Shown here one piece after another: positions 44,406-56,757 of a DNA stretch of 64,000 bases. The stretch comes from Russula earlei (Eukaryota > Basidiomycota > Agaricomycetes > Russulales > Russulaceae). The DNA lies in contig JAGFNK010000135.1 of assembly GCA_025769875.1 (NCBI GenBank), positions 51,774-115,773 on the forward strand. The letters are read 5' to 3'. A model generated the notes under the pieces. That model saw nothing but the letters and a program-made list of their open reading frames with translations. It ran no database searches and was not told the origin of the DNA. A program made the translations under genes and the position numbers. How positions within the stretch are numbered: position 1 is the first letter of the stretch; every line of letters begins with the position of its first letter.

Positions 44406-46610
44406 ATCCACTCCAACTTGTGGGAGCCTTCATTGCTCCAGACTATTGCAAAGAACAAATACTATGTAACTTTCATGGACAATCACACATGTTACACTAA
44501 GCTAGAGCTGCTGAAAACTAAGGATGAAACACTGCAAGTCTACAAGACTTTTGCAAACTGGGCACAAATGCAGCACAATGTGCACATCAAGCAACTTTCT
44601 TCTGATAGAGGAGGTGAATACATGGGAAAGAAATTCACAGATTTCTTACAGGAGCAAGGCACTGAGCACTGTCTCACAATGTGTGACACACCTCAGCACA
44701 ATGGCATGGCTGAATTGCTAAACCACTGTCTGCTCAAATAAATGCAAGCAATGCCACACCAGTCAGGACTCCCCAAGTACCTATGGGGTGAAGCAGTCCA
44801 CCATGCTATATGGCTGAAGAATTGGACCTCAATAAAGGTACTCAGACATCACACCCCTTTTGAATAGCTCAACAGGTACAAACTGGACTTGAGTGGTGTG
44901 CCAGAATGGGGCCAATACATCTGAGTTCACTCAGACACTGGATCCAAACTCAATGCTTGCAGCATCAAAGTGCAGTGGGTGGGATATGACCCTGAAAGCA
45001 TGCACGGACACTATGTTTATTGGGCCAACAAGTGCAAAGTGTTTGTGGAGAGAAACATAATGTTTGTACCCATGTCCATCACTTTCCACCAGCCCATTGC
45101 ACCCAGCCCCTCTGGCATCACACCACCTCAAATTGGCATCCAACCTCAACCAGTCACTCCACCTGCAGGCATGCCAACAAGTCCAAGCCTCACAGGGTGC
45201 ACCTCAGAAGGCACACCAACATGGGCCAAAGAAGCAGAAACCAAAGGAGAGGACAAGATGACAATGCTGGGCAGACTTGCCCCCATGCCACAGGCTACAA
45301 TGCTGCCACTGGAGCAATCGGAACTGGAAGACCTATGGGAAGACATCCCCAATCCATTGATTCTGGTCACACTAAAAATGAAACTGACTCCAATTCCAAG
45401 GACAACAAAGAAAACAAAGTTGCCAGCCCAGCGAATATGAAGATTGGAACGCATTCTGAAACCATTGGACAAGCTGTAGCAAATCCTCATAGGAGAAGGT
45501 ACAACCAGCACTGACACCAGCCAAAGAAAAACAAGAGGGGCAGCTGGACTTAGCACTGAGGAGGCAGCATTTGGAGTTGACTCTAACACCAACAATGATG
45601 CACTTTACACAGCAGCATTCAGCAATGCACTCATGTCAACTATGGAGGATGCAGAAGGCAAATCATGATCACTTATGAAGGTGCAAGCATGCAAGGACTG
45701 TGTGAAATGGAAAGTGGCCATTGACACTGAGATTGCAACTTTGGAGAAAACTTGGACTTGGAGTGCTGTGCTGTGCCTGTCCCAGAAGAACATAGTGGGT
45801 TCAAAATGGGTTTTCTGCATCAAATGCAATGAAAATAGCACCATTGACAAGTACAAAGCATGACTTATCACTTGTGGATGCATGCAAAAGTTTGGGGTTG
45901 ACTACCTCAACACATTCTCCCCCATCACCAAGTTCACAAGTCTTAGGATAATCCTCACCTTGGCAGCACACAGGGACTGACACTTTCAATTTCACAGGTG
46001 CATATCTAAATGGTGAACTAAACAATGACAAAGTGATCTACCTACAATACAGTCAAGTGACTTCACAAGTCACTCTACAGATTGAAACAAGTGGGGTGAT
46101 GATGGTATGACACACTCATATGCACTCTCACTGACCTTGAATTCTGTGTTAGTGGCACAGATCTGGGAGTATTCCACACCCATGTCAACAACTGCATACT
46201 CACAGGAAGCTCAAAGGCACTAATCAGAGACTACAAAAACAAGCTAAATCAGAAGTATGCACTGACTGATTTAGGGCTTATCCATTGGCTACTCAGAATC
46301 AAAGTCATGCATGACTGGGAGGCACACACCATTGCACTCTCACAAGAACCATACATCACCACCATCCTGGAGCACTTTGGCCTCAAAGAAGCTAAGGGTT
46401 ACACCATGCTGATGACCCCAGGCATCATGCACAGCCAAAGTGTCCACCTGACCAACCCAGCTGAAGTTGACTGGATGAAGAGAATGCCATACCAAGAGGT
46501 GATTGGCAGCCTCATGTACACTGCAGTGACATTGCAATGTGACATCACTTTTGCTGTCTCCACCCTATTGAGGGTGTTTTCCACCCAGCACATAAACACA
46601 AATTTTGCAG
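44406..46610 (+). mobile_element. Copia pol relic (integrase and reverse transcriptase)
   Basis: Integrase core at 44430-44740 (YYVTFMDNHTCYTKLELL, LSSDRGGEYMG, DTPQHNGMAE), linker to about 45100 (WVGYDPESMHGHYVYW), then a reverse-transcriptase part at 45700-46050 (NIVGSKWVFCIK, VDYLNTFSPITKF) and 46240-46610 (YALTDLGLIHWLLRIK, YQEVIGSLMYTAV). Several stops and shifts; no intact frame. LTRs of this copy were not identified. Confidence 0.8.
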
Positions 46611-46855
46611 TTTCATGTGTTTCACAAATTTGTTTCACACAAAATCTTAGAATAATTTACAATTTTTGTAACATAATGTATGTTCTAAAATCTTGTCATA
46701 CTATTTACTTATTTCATCATTTTGTAACAGGAATTAATTGTAACAAAATATAAAATGAAATTTCACAAATTGTTTGCTACAAATTTGTATCAAAATAATA
46801 CATTTTGTTTTTCAAAATGTTACAGTTTTGTCATTCACATAAGTTGATTTCCCAA

Positions 46856-49800
46856 TAGGGCTGTGCACTGTACCCGTGTATGTATGGGTGTACGGGACCC
46901 GTACCCGTCCCATTCGCTGACCGCTGCAGAGATTATATGGTACGGGTACGGGACAGGTATTACCCGTTGAGACCCGTCAGTTGATGGCCATGTACGGCCA
47001 TCATAATGTATGGGTACTCATAGTCTAGATTTGGAATATACTGTATTTCTTGACCACATGTTGCCAATGTCACCTGGTCATGGCGTTGTCACCGTGACAA
47101 AAAACAACTGTCACAAACAACTTGCCTTGCTGATGACATGCACCGATAAACACCCAGGTTTCACTGTCCAGTGTCCCATGCTCAACGTTCAGCCATCTAT
47201 TGAAATATGTATGCTTCTCTCTCTTAGTTGTATAGTTTCGTGAGTTTTAACAGCTTAGGCTGGACTGATCGTCGCTGGATTGTTTGTGGATACTCAGGTG
47301 CCAAAATTCGATCCATTGCAATGCTGGGAAGGGGTGATCATCATACAATGATGTTTTTTTTAGTGCAGCATGCAGGATTAGGTGGGTCCTTTGCCACATT
47401 GGTAATCTCTTCGCAAGCTGATTTTGCGTTCAGGGATCTACTCAACAGATTTTTTTTTGGTGCATTGAAAACCTCCACTCTGCTCTCGTGTTCACCCCAT
47501 TCGCCCATTGTCGCACCTCCAGCTGCACATCATGATGATTGGAGGTAGTTCAGAGGGTAAGTACAACATTCATCCATGACAATGTAATCTGAGGATTGCG
47601 GACAGCTACTGATCAATGTGCCTTGCGACCTGATGGGACTCTAAAAGATGCATTGGACATTGTTTGGTTCAATGATAAGGATGATGACACACCTATCGCA
47701 TCCGCAAGTACAGTTCAGACCAGTAAGTTTCTGCTCTGTTCTCTTCCTCACATGCTAAAGGCTCCTCAGCATGAAATCAACGAACCCGGAACACTGCATG
47801 GATGCGGGAAATCATTGAAGCTGAGCAAGCATCTTCTGAATCAGACTCGCATCCATGGCCTCATTGGAGAAAATATAACAAACGCAGGCGTGAGGTGCTA
47901 TCTGTTCCTGAAGACATGCCATATGCCTCGACCATGTCCTTGGGTTCCAGTAGCGAGAGTGATAATACCATCACTGAGATCACGCGTGATGAGGTGAGTC
48001 TTTGTCCACTGGATTGTCGCCTCTGTTAACACAGATTTTAGATCGCCAATATGTTGCCTTCGAAGACCAAACCCCTTAAATCCCGAAAGTCATCAAAGGG
48101 GAAAGGTAAAGCCAAGGTGTCATCCAACAAGCCCTCAGCTGCGAAGAAACCCTGCCATAAGATTGATGATGCTCCCAATGGTGCTCCTGATGGGGATTTG
48201 TCACCAGCCCTTCCGTTACAGCGCTTGGCTTCGAGTAATGGCTTTGAAGGCTCAAGTTCATCTTGGAAAAAGGTATACTCATTCTTGATCATTTATGTTC
48301 TTCTCTGATTATTTCAGGGAGTCAAAAGAAATCCAATCTACCTCTTTTATGAAGCTGTGGACTTTGCTGCCAATGGCAGCCCTGGTAAGCCAGGTGACAA
48401 ACATTACTGATGCCACCATGGAAACAAGAAAGTCTTGACTATCACGAAAGCGATGAACCATAATTTAAATGGTACGTCATGGCTTCAACTAATACTTCAA
48501 CTAATACTTCATGTTTTCACGCTTTATAGGTCTTCTTGGTCATCTGCGAAGCCATTTCAAACCACTTTTCAACCTCTACATGGTTCTTAAAGATTGCGAG
48601 ACTCCACCAACTGAAGATGAGATAGTGTTTGCCTCCGGCTGCAAGGAATTCACTGGTCACGATCAAGCACAATATGTCAAGGCTCTTGACGCAAGAGCAT
48701 CAACAATAACATTGGCATTTCTGAGGCAGGAACAAGCAATGATGGTGAGTTGCATGGTATTTATTTTCATGTACCATGATCAACATCATTTTAGGAGCCG
48801 TTTAATTCTTCGAAATTTGACCATCTTCTTACTGAGTGGATTGTTGCATGTGATCAGTCGTTTGACGAAGTAGAGAAGCCAGACTTTATTAACATGCTTC
48901 AGTATGCGCATCATTCCTGAACCAAGCTCAATCTGCCTGATCAACAGGGCATATGACGACGCATGATGAAGCTGGGTGAAGACACAGTTGAGGATACATG
49001 AGAGATGTTTAAGGTGAGACGTGCTTGCTTAACAGAAAACTCATATCCAATGCTCAATTACAGTCCCTGGAAGGGAAGGTCAGTCTCTCCCTCGACGCAT
49101 GGACATCGAGCAATGGCATTGCGTTCTTGGCAATTGTTGCTCATTATGTCACCAACAAAGGAGAATTAGGCATGTGTACCTTTATTCATATGTTCTTCTC
49201 CACTGATCAGGGAATTTAAAGGAGCATCTCATTGATTTCCGGGAGCTGATTGGTGCTCACTCAGGTGAGAACATGGCTGAAGTGGTTTGGGAAACCTTGG
49301 AACTGTACGGACTCAAGGGCAGGGTACATTGTTAGGATATTGATTATCCTTTACTGACAAAGTATAGATTATTGCAATAACAATGGACAATGCCAGCAAT
49401 AACAACACAATGATGACCACTTTAGAGGCGTGCTGTTATGCAGAAGGCATAAGACTTTCAGCTAGAGACTCTCGTATACGATGTATGCCTCATACTATCC
49501 ATCTCGCTGCACTCAAGGTTTGTAATTGACTCTCATAGCCTTTATGTCATACGCTAATGTGTGCTAGCTCCTTGAGGCCATCGGTGCAATCTCAAAGAGG
49601 GATAGCGAGAAGAGTGCGGCTTGTGGAGGTAATTATCAAGATGAAGTTACAGTTCGGGCCAATGACGACGGCAATGCTTGTGTGGATGACGAAGATTGTG
49701 AAGAAAATGTCTTTGAAGCTATTTCCAAGGTGTGTTCTATATGTCCTTGTCCACTCATACCTGTGCCTGACTCTTTTCTGTCAGCTTCGCAAAGTTATAT

Positions 49801-51128
49801 GAGTGGTTCGCTCAAGTCCTCAGAGGCAGCAAAGCTGGCTTCGGGAAGTCCAGATGTATCTTTCAGAAGAATTAGTGGATGCCAGCAGTACTGCATTCAT
49901 GCTTATTCTAGATGTCAAGACCAGATGGTCGTCAACCCACCAGATGCTTCGTAAGTGGTGTTTAGTCCAAACATACTCATCTGACACAGTTCTAGGCCAG
50001 GCATTACAACATCGCGAAGCTATCAACACCTACATCTACCGACATGAAGATTTAATCCAACATCACCTGACCGAGCAAGATTGGAGGGCGATCGAGATGG
50101 TAACGCGCTGGCTGAAGTCATTCCAGGTCTGCCACTACTCAAATGTCAGCAACAAAGAAACCAATAATCTCTTCCACTCACGCAATCTTCTGTGGACTCC
50201 AGGCCAAAATCAGGGACATTCTTCATGAGGAACAGGGTTTATCCCCCTGGCTCATTCAAGGCCTCTCCGATGCCCATCTAAAACTCAGTGAATATTATTA
50301 TAAATTTGATGAGTCGCCTTTCTATCTGTGGGCATCTTGTAAGTCCCATCTCATGAATCATTCATCTATCACACTGAAACTGTCTTGAGTTTTGGACCCT
50401 CGTGTCTCATATTCAGCACTTTTGGACGAGTTTGAAGGTGATGAAGATCTTGCGCCTTTCCTCAAAGTGGCAAAGAACAAACTTCATGTGTATTACAAGA
50501 CACATTACGCAAACAAGATAGCACCATGCCCTTCCCCATCTAACCCATCCACTCAGACTGCCTTGACGCTCAACTGCTCCCCACAGAAGAGTTTTACTGC
50601 TCGATTCTGGAAACCTCGTGTGCCGATTGATGAACTCCTTGAGTTCTGGAAGCTCCCCCAAGAGGATTTTGACACTTGCAATCCAATTCAGTGGTGGTTG
50701 CGCCGCTGACCTTCTTCTCTCAACTTGTATCGGCTTGCATGTGACGTCTTGTCCATCCCGGGTGAGTTTGTCTTTTTTCTTTCCTTTTATTCACAGCTCA
50801 CTGTCATCATCAGCTTCTGCAGTGGCTGTAGAGAGGGTTTTCTCTGGTGGCCGAGACACAATCTCTCTCCGTCGCGCTAGCTTGAAGGCGGAGACCATCA
50901 GGACCCTTATACTAGTCAAAAAGAAATTGCACTTGCAACGAGAACCTGTTGTATCAGTAGTTTAGTTCGTAATATATGACCCGTTACCTGTAATATGGCT
51001 GTTCAATCCCCCGTACCATCCTGTTTGAGTTCACAGTAAGTTGATATATGGTACGGGGTCAGGACAGGTAGACCTGTTTGGACCGAATATATGGCCATAC
51101 CCGTAATACGGTACGGTGAACAGCCCTA
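46856..51128 (+). mobile_element. hAT DNA transposon, 4.27 kb, with TIRs and TSD
   Basis: Ends TAGGGCTGTGCAC and GTGAACAGCCCTA form short inverted repeats; the 8-bp target duplication TTTCCCAA is at 46848-46855 and 51129-51136, the length expected of hAT. Subterminal copies of GGTACGGG/CCCGTACC occur at both ends and may bind the transposase. Confidence 0.9.
48051..50965 (+). pseudogene. hAT transposase, multi-exon, with stops
   Basis: Exon-like blocks: a basic start (MLPSKTKPLKSRKSSKGKGK), a BED-finger-like region near 48320-48470 with a stop, the catalytic core (LSLDAWTSSNGIAFLAIVAH at 49085; ITMDNASNNNTMM at 49380; RCMPHTIHLAALK at 49479), a gap with stops about 49880-50130, ILDPRVSYSALLDEFEG near 50390, and the C-terminal dimerisation segment SASAVAVERVFSGGRDTISL at 50811-50870. 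Introns of 50-100 nt are likely between blocks. Stops in several blocks suggest it is inactive, though ends are intact. Confidence 0.75.
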
Positions 51129-51136
51129 TTTCCCAA

Positions 51137-51724
51137 CCAGTGATCCCAGTTCCTCAAACTTTGGCACTCCCCTCAGGGGAGAATACATTTCTTTTCCTCA
51201 TTTTCAGTTTCATTTCATTCAGATCAAAATCACAAAGTCCAAAAGTCAAGAACTTTTCCCTTCATTCCATATTGGCTCCATGTCTCCCATATCTGACAGA
51301 AATGCAATCACATGACTCAATCACATGCATGCACCAAAACCAGAGCAAGCACATCAGCCAGACAGACAGGCAATGCATTATTTCCATCAAAGTCTGAGGT
51401 TCCTTTACAATACATTTTCATTTCTATCTTACTTCTGTTCCTGACTCCAAAACTCCTAAAAACATTCTCCTATTTTATTCCTTAAGTAACATACTTGTAA
51501 AAAACATATAAAGTAGCTTGTTTTTGCCTGCAAATGTATCAGTGTGTTCCCTGTTCTCAAAAACTCTCTCGCGTGCACTTCAAAATTGTCCCCTCTCATT
51601 CTCTACCACTGCTCCGCATTGTTCATATGCATCTCTGTCCCTGCCCCATGTCAATGGTCCACCAGACCCGCCTTTCCCGAAGCACGCGTTCCCACCACCT
51701 GGGCATCTTATCTTCACCAAAAGG
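51137..51724. other. Non-coding, AT/CT-rich stretch
   Basis: No supported gene between the hAT element and duplication B copy 2. Confidence 0.5.
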
Positions 51725-52144
51725 TGACGTGGAATGGCTGGAATTTACATTCACCGCTCTGCACCTGTTTGATCGAGTTGAGCCCCCATGTCTATCTGCC
51801 AGAAGGAGTAACATAAGTCTGACCCGCGCTACAGAACATTTTCTTGAGCAGCCTCATCATTGTTTGACTCCAAGCACCCTAGACACCGGACTATTCATTA
51901 TAATGCCATATCTTGAACCCAATGCAGAATACAGCTCCCGTAATACAGGTAATGTTTTTGCCAAGTGCACGCCCGCCTTCACACCCCTCGTTATTTGATC
52001 ATAAACGTCACACGGTTCTTGAGCCGCGCACACACCTAATGACGCTGGATCAGATATGAATGGGCGTGATACTGTATATCACAACAATACATCCACAATC
52101 ATATCTCGGTGCGACACCAGAAGGATAAGAAGTGCACGCAACAT

Positions 52145-52544
52145 CTACGCCAACCAATGAAAAAGAATCGCTTCACGAGAGAAGTTCGCAGTCTCAGTAC
52201 CAGCAAGCTTGATGGCCAAAGACGAGACTGGGTCGGGTACGAACACAGACGTCGGACAACAGCGAGTCCCCGAAAATCCATAATACACAAAATAGACAGA
52301 TTAGCTTACGCACCAATTGAATAATAATCCGAGGTTCCATCCGTGAAGGTGTCCTCAGACGCCGCGCCCTCGACGACGCCAAAATCGCACAAATCTTCCC
52401 ATGCCAGTCTCGTCCATGCCTGTTAAACCTCACGACGAGGCCGCAACATGGTGTTACCCAACGCACCTCCATCTCGTCGCTGTACATGCGCACGAACTCG
52501 TGTACGTTGATTTTTCTTCCAGCGAGTCCACGCAAGACGAACTG
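52145..52544 (-). CDS. Unknown protein, last three exons (copy 2)
   Basis: Same exon pattern and splice motifs as the copy at 25.2 kb, with FVLRGLAGRKINVHEFVRMY, AWTRLAWEDLCDFGVVEG and ...LFFHWLA-stop. It differs by a few substitutions and no frame-breaking indel in these exons. Function not recognised. Confidence 0.48.
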
Positions 52545-52649
52545 GCCCCCTTTCAAGCTACACCCCGCATATGCGTGAGCTGGCCACTGCCGTGTTCTTC
52601 ATCGTGGAGCGCAGAAAGACAGGCGAGAATTCTAAGGAGACGGTCGCCC

Positions 52650-53674
52650 GCCGGGTCGCTTCGGGGAGTCGTGCGTTCAACTGGATGCGTTTTCGACGAT
52701 TTCGTCCGTCAACCGAATCTTCGCGATGTCCGGTTGTTAGTAATGTCTTCCCGAAGCCTAATCTGTGCGGTCACTTCAATCTTGCATTGGGCTTTGACCG
52801 GCGGCGGTCCAACCTCTGTGAGGAATGGCGATGCTGGGGAGAGCACTAGGGTATCGCCTGTCACTTGTGGCGATGACTTTACCACGGTGGCTACTACACG
52901 AGGCCTGGCAGCATACAAAATGGAAGATAGGAGGACAAACTTGTGCACGAGGCAGAGCGAGACGTGTTGAGGCCAGCACCGGCGGAGTCATCCGTGCCTC
53001 ACAGAATGCCATTGGCCGGCGCTTGTGGCAGTGAGAGAGAATGAGACGAGAAATCAACGAACTGTAGCACTCCTTCGTCTGAAACCATCATGATACGTGC
53101 CAATGAGGGAAACTTATCACAAAAATGACACATGAGCCTCGTATACATGTCAAACTCTTACCATTACCAACAATTGTCAGGCCGAGGCAAGGCATCGTCC
53201 AATACACACCTTGATTGCTTCGTTTTGCGAATGAGCGATGTAACTAGCGAGCTTGATCACAGCTGTCGAGCTCGTTAGTTACATCGTGAATTCGACAACA
53301 GGGAGACCTACCCCTAACCCCAAATACCTCTCGGCGAGTGCGCACTTCTGGTCATGGTCGTCCCAAGTCGGAGCTCCGACCATCCACCGCGAGCGCTCTC
53401 AGAAAAAAAAGTTGATATCTGGGATCGCCAGGACTGGTGGAGCAACGTCGATGGCGATCCCGTGGTATCCTCTCTCTCAAGCATCGGGTCCGGAGTGGCC
53501 GTCTTTTCCCATTCCAGACTCTGCCAAATTATTCTTTCACCTGATAGTCTCAAAGGGTTCTGAGAACCATTGGCCAACGGTTTCCATCATGCAAAGGTCA
53601 CTGGTGCGCTTCGTTTTCTTCCCTGATCATTTCTACCCCACAGTCCATATAAGGGATGTACGATATATGGAACG
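52650..53674. other. Stretch between unknown gene and zinc-finger pseudogene, copy 2
   Basis: Counterpart of 25733-26658 with small indels; no gene recognised. Confidence 0.45.
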
Positions 53675-54740
53675 ATGCCACCGCGTCGTGTAACACCTTG
53701 GGCCTCCCACAGGTCCCTTCCGTCCGACCGTATTCGGCCCAGCCCATCGCACCCAGCAAACCCGGAAAAGGGGAAGGGGAAGGGAAGGCCATGGCAGCGG
53801 CCGCACCCGACCCTCCCCGCAGCGCCGCAGTGCGCGGGCTGGACGAACCCCTTGCGGGCCTAAACTCCTCTGAATCCACCCAACCGTCCCATAACAAAAG
53901 CAGCCAGAAGGCCACGACTTCGACAGGCACCGGTGCCCAGGCCGATCCTCGCGAGGGATGCTTCTGTCAGGGTACGTACCGTACGGACCCCGTGCTCACT
54001 CATCCTCGCCCGGTCGTCGTCCTCATCCCCCTTTTTTTTTTCTTTTAACTCCTCCGGTCACGCCGCAGCCCGCGTGCACGCCCTGTCGGAAAACACGCCG
54101 CTCTGCACGGCCTGCGGCCTCGTCCTCTGCGCCTTTACACCCGCCACACCGCCTCTGCCCACACTGCGCTGGGCCGCTCCTCACCCTGCCCGCGCGTGCG
54201 GCGCTCATCGCGCAGTTGGAGGAGCTGCGCGACTAGACGCTTGCGGAGGAGGCCGCGGCGCGAGAGAGGGAGGCGGAGGCGGTGCGCCTTGCCGAGGGCG
54301 TGTTCCCCATTCTCGGCCCTTCTCCTCCTCCTCAACAACAACAGCAGCAGCAGCAGCAGCAGCTGGCCCGGCGCGGTACGGCGCCCGCCGGCGATGGATA
54401 CCGCGTGCTACCGGTCGATTCACGCACGGGTCGCGTCAAGGTCGACTCGTATCCGAGTTTTTTGACGTCGAGCGCGATGCTTCTGCTGCCCGGGCACGGC
54501 TCGGAGAGCGAAGAAGAGGCAGCGGCCGTGTTCTATGCGCCGTCGTCGCGCGTGCCGCCGCCCCCGAGGGAAGTAGAGTACGTGCGTGTGCGGCGTGGGC
54601 CTGCGACACGCTGGGTGGATTTGAGGGGCGGCGAAGTACGTTACGCCTCCGCCGCTGGACGGACCGGAATACGCAAGGGGAGAGCGGAAGGGACAGACGA
54701 ACGCCGTCTCCCGTCTCCCGTCCCCCGGGCTTATGCATAG
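53675..54740 (+). pseudogene. TRIP4/ASC-1-type C2HC5 zinc-finger gene, copy 2
   Basis: Same architecture as the 26.7-kb copy: exon 1 53675-53971, intron 53972-54068, then the zinc finger. It shares the extra T (TTT at 54134-54136) between the fourth and fifth ligands and has a private nonsense change, CAG to TAG, at 54234-54236 (LEELRD-stop). The downstream frame is better kept than in copy 1: it runs open through a poly-Gln tract (54335-54364), GYRVLPVDSRTGRVKVDSY and PREVEYVRVRRGPATRWVDL to the stop at 54738. Probably non-functional. Confidence 0.72.
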
Positions 54741-55067
54741 ATTATTCTGTTGGTCCCCTCTCGTCATTCATTAGACACCTCCCTTGTTATTTGAACTGCT
54801 ATATCTCAGTTGCCTTGAAACTTGGACACTAGAATGTTCAGAAAATAAATAAAAGTCTTGTCCGCGCGTGCTGCCGCCGTTGGCTCGTACCTCATCTCAC
54901 CCACACTCTCGTTCTCGGTACTCAATTACCCCTCGTGCGAACGCCCATATATATATCTGGCATATCATTCCACACGCGATGCAGCATGTTGTCTATCCAT
55001 CGCTCATTTTATATGCATCAAGATGGTGAGGTTAAGAAGACATTATATTAAGACCGCGAACGAGTTA

Positions 55068-55649
55068 TCACCTTGGTATATCATCAGATGTCAGATTGTA
55101 TCCGTCTCTAAGCGCCCGGGCGAAATCGTCTGGCGGAAGCGTGCGCCTTTCTTCAGCTCCAGCGTTGAGGGCATAGTTTGCCTTGCGCTGTTCAGACGAG
55201 GGGGTGGGGGTGGAGTCCCTAGAGGTATTCGGGGGATTCCCATTCTGGTGATTGCCATTCTGGTGATTGCCATTCTGGTGATTCCCATTCTGGTGACTCT
55301 GATTCGGGCGATGCAAAACTGGAACCCTTGGCTCTCGCCCTGTCCCTACAAGAACCATATTCGGATCCGGGGGAGGACCGCGATGGAGAGGATACGACAT
55401 CGAACGATTAGGATTCGTACTGTCCTCATAGTGCCCGTAAAAATCATTCTGAGAAGTGCGACTGAGGCGTCGACCGCGGCGTCGATCGTCCGATCCTGTG
55501 GACGGACTGGATCTACAACAAAAAGTAAGCTAAGAGATGTAATAGAACTTGAGGGAGTGGGCGCACCTAACCGAGATTGAAGGAAGCGAGAAGGACGGGG
55601 CGACCCCCATGACGAGGTAGATAAAGGCGACGATAGTGGATGTGCGCAT
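55068..55649 (-). CDS. Secreted Asn/His-repeat protein, 175 aa (copy 2)
   Basis: Minus-strand exons 55649-55567 and 55512-55068 with the intron in the same position and phase as copy 1. Signal peptide MRTSTIVAFIYLVMGVAPSF. The repeat is NGNHQ (three copies, + one NGNPP) in place of NANHQ/NANPP, and the tail is longer, ending LTSDDIPR. TATA motif at 55775-55782. Open in full; function not recognised. Confidence 0.65.
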
Positions 55650-56017
55650 TGTAATTATCGTCGATTGAAAATGGAAGTCGGAAAGCGATGGAGAAAATGC
55701 TGTTGGTTGGTGTTGGTAACCAGTACCAAGCATGAAACAACGAGGAGCGCCGCTGGAGGGAATCCAGGCATTGGCTCTTATACTCTTGGTGAGCCCGCTC
55801 CTGAACGTGGTCAACAGTGGAGGGATCCGTTTAATCACATCATGATCTATCAGTACTTTGATAGATTGATATTTCCGGGCTTGCAGGCTTGAGAGCCGTG
55901 AGCGCAACATGACGGGGACCTCTTCCGAGAGGCTGAGCACGTTCTCAGTGGCCAGATTGGCTCCGTTCTTCCTCTTCGTCTCTCCTGTCGTTCCTACTGC
56001 TCCCTCCCCCATGGTCC

Positions 56018-56372
56018 CCATCAGGAAAAACCGGTCCGGTCCATAGACATGGCTTAATTCTGTAGAGACCATAGACACCATAGCACAACAACATACTATG
56101 TAGTGCTCTATAGCATCATAGTAAGTCTATATTGCTCAATGTAGTTCCAGTAGTTGATGACTATACTTATGTAGGCACAGTAGATAAAACTGAGTCTACA
56201 TATCACTATGTAGGACAACCAAAATTATGGTTGACTATGGAGACAATTGGTTTGTTACATTGCTCTATGGAGATGATCATTTCATTACATTGCTCTATGG
56301 AGACACTTGGTTCACTACATTGCTCTACAGAGACAGTTGGTTTTTATATTGCACTATGTATCTTACTGATGT
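56018..56372. repeat. Region with about 30-bp tandem repeats
   Basis: Between duplication B and Copia-E. From about 56226 to 56350 the unit (A/T)TACATTGCTCTATGGAGA repeats three to four times at 30-bp spacing with substitutions; also a CATAGTA-rich part at 56085-56160. No gene. Confidence 0.6.
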
Positions 56373-56623
56373 TGTTGAAGCTAAAAGGATTGTTACTCAG
56401 TCTTGTGTATGAAAGACTGTATTAGTTAGTAAGCTAACCTAAAAGGATTGTTACTATGTACAGTATTAGATTTTAGGGAGAGCGGTAAAAGGGGTGTTGT
56501 ACTGACCTCAGTCTTGTGTATAAAAGACTGAGGGAAAAATCGAACGACAAGTATTCAAATATTTACATGTACAGTTTGGCTTTGTCCATACACATGCCAC
56601 CATGGTTGGCTGCATGTCCAACA
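56373..56623 (-). repeat. Copia-E 3' LTR
   Basis: 251 bp; in element orientation it follows a polypurine tract (complement of CGCCCCCTCAGCCC at 56624-56637). Confidence 0.92.
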
Positions 56624-56757
56624 CGCCCCCTCAGCCCTGGTGGTGTGCGTTCACTCCCATCTCCTTCAGTGAAACGTTTGTGTTTCTCCCTGCTGAGTCC
56701 CTTTGTCAAGACATCAGCAACCTGATCCTCGGTTGGGGTGTATGCAAGATCAATCTC

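Larger units (their letters stand above)
51725..56017. repeat. Segmental duplication B, copy 2 (4.3 kb)
   Basis: Direct partner of 24725-28975. Right edge: after CCTCCCCCATGGTCCCC homology is lost and a CpG-poorer, repeat-rich sequence begins. Confidence 0.88.

Noticed and set aside
56226..56350. Coding exon with repeated peptide (LLYGD...)
   Set aside because: The repeat has a 30-bp period and gives short open frames by chance; no start, splice or conservation support.
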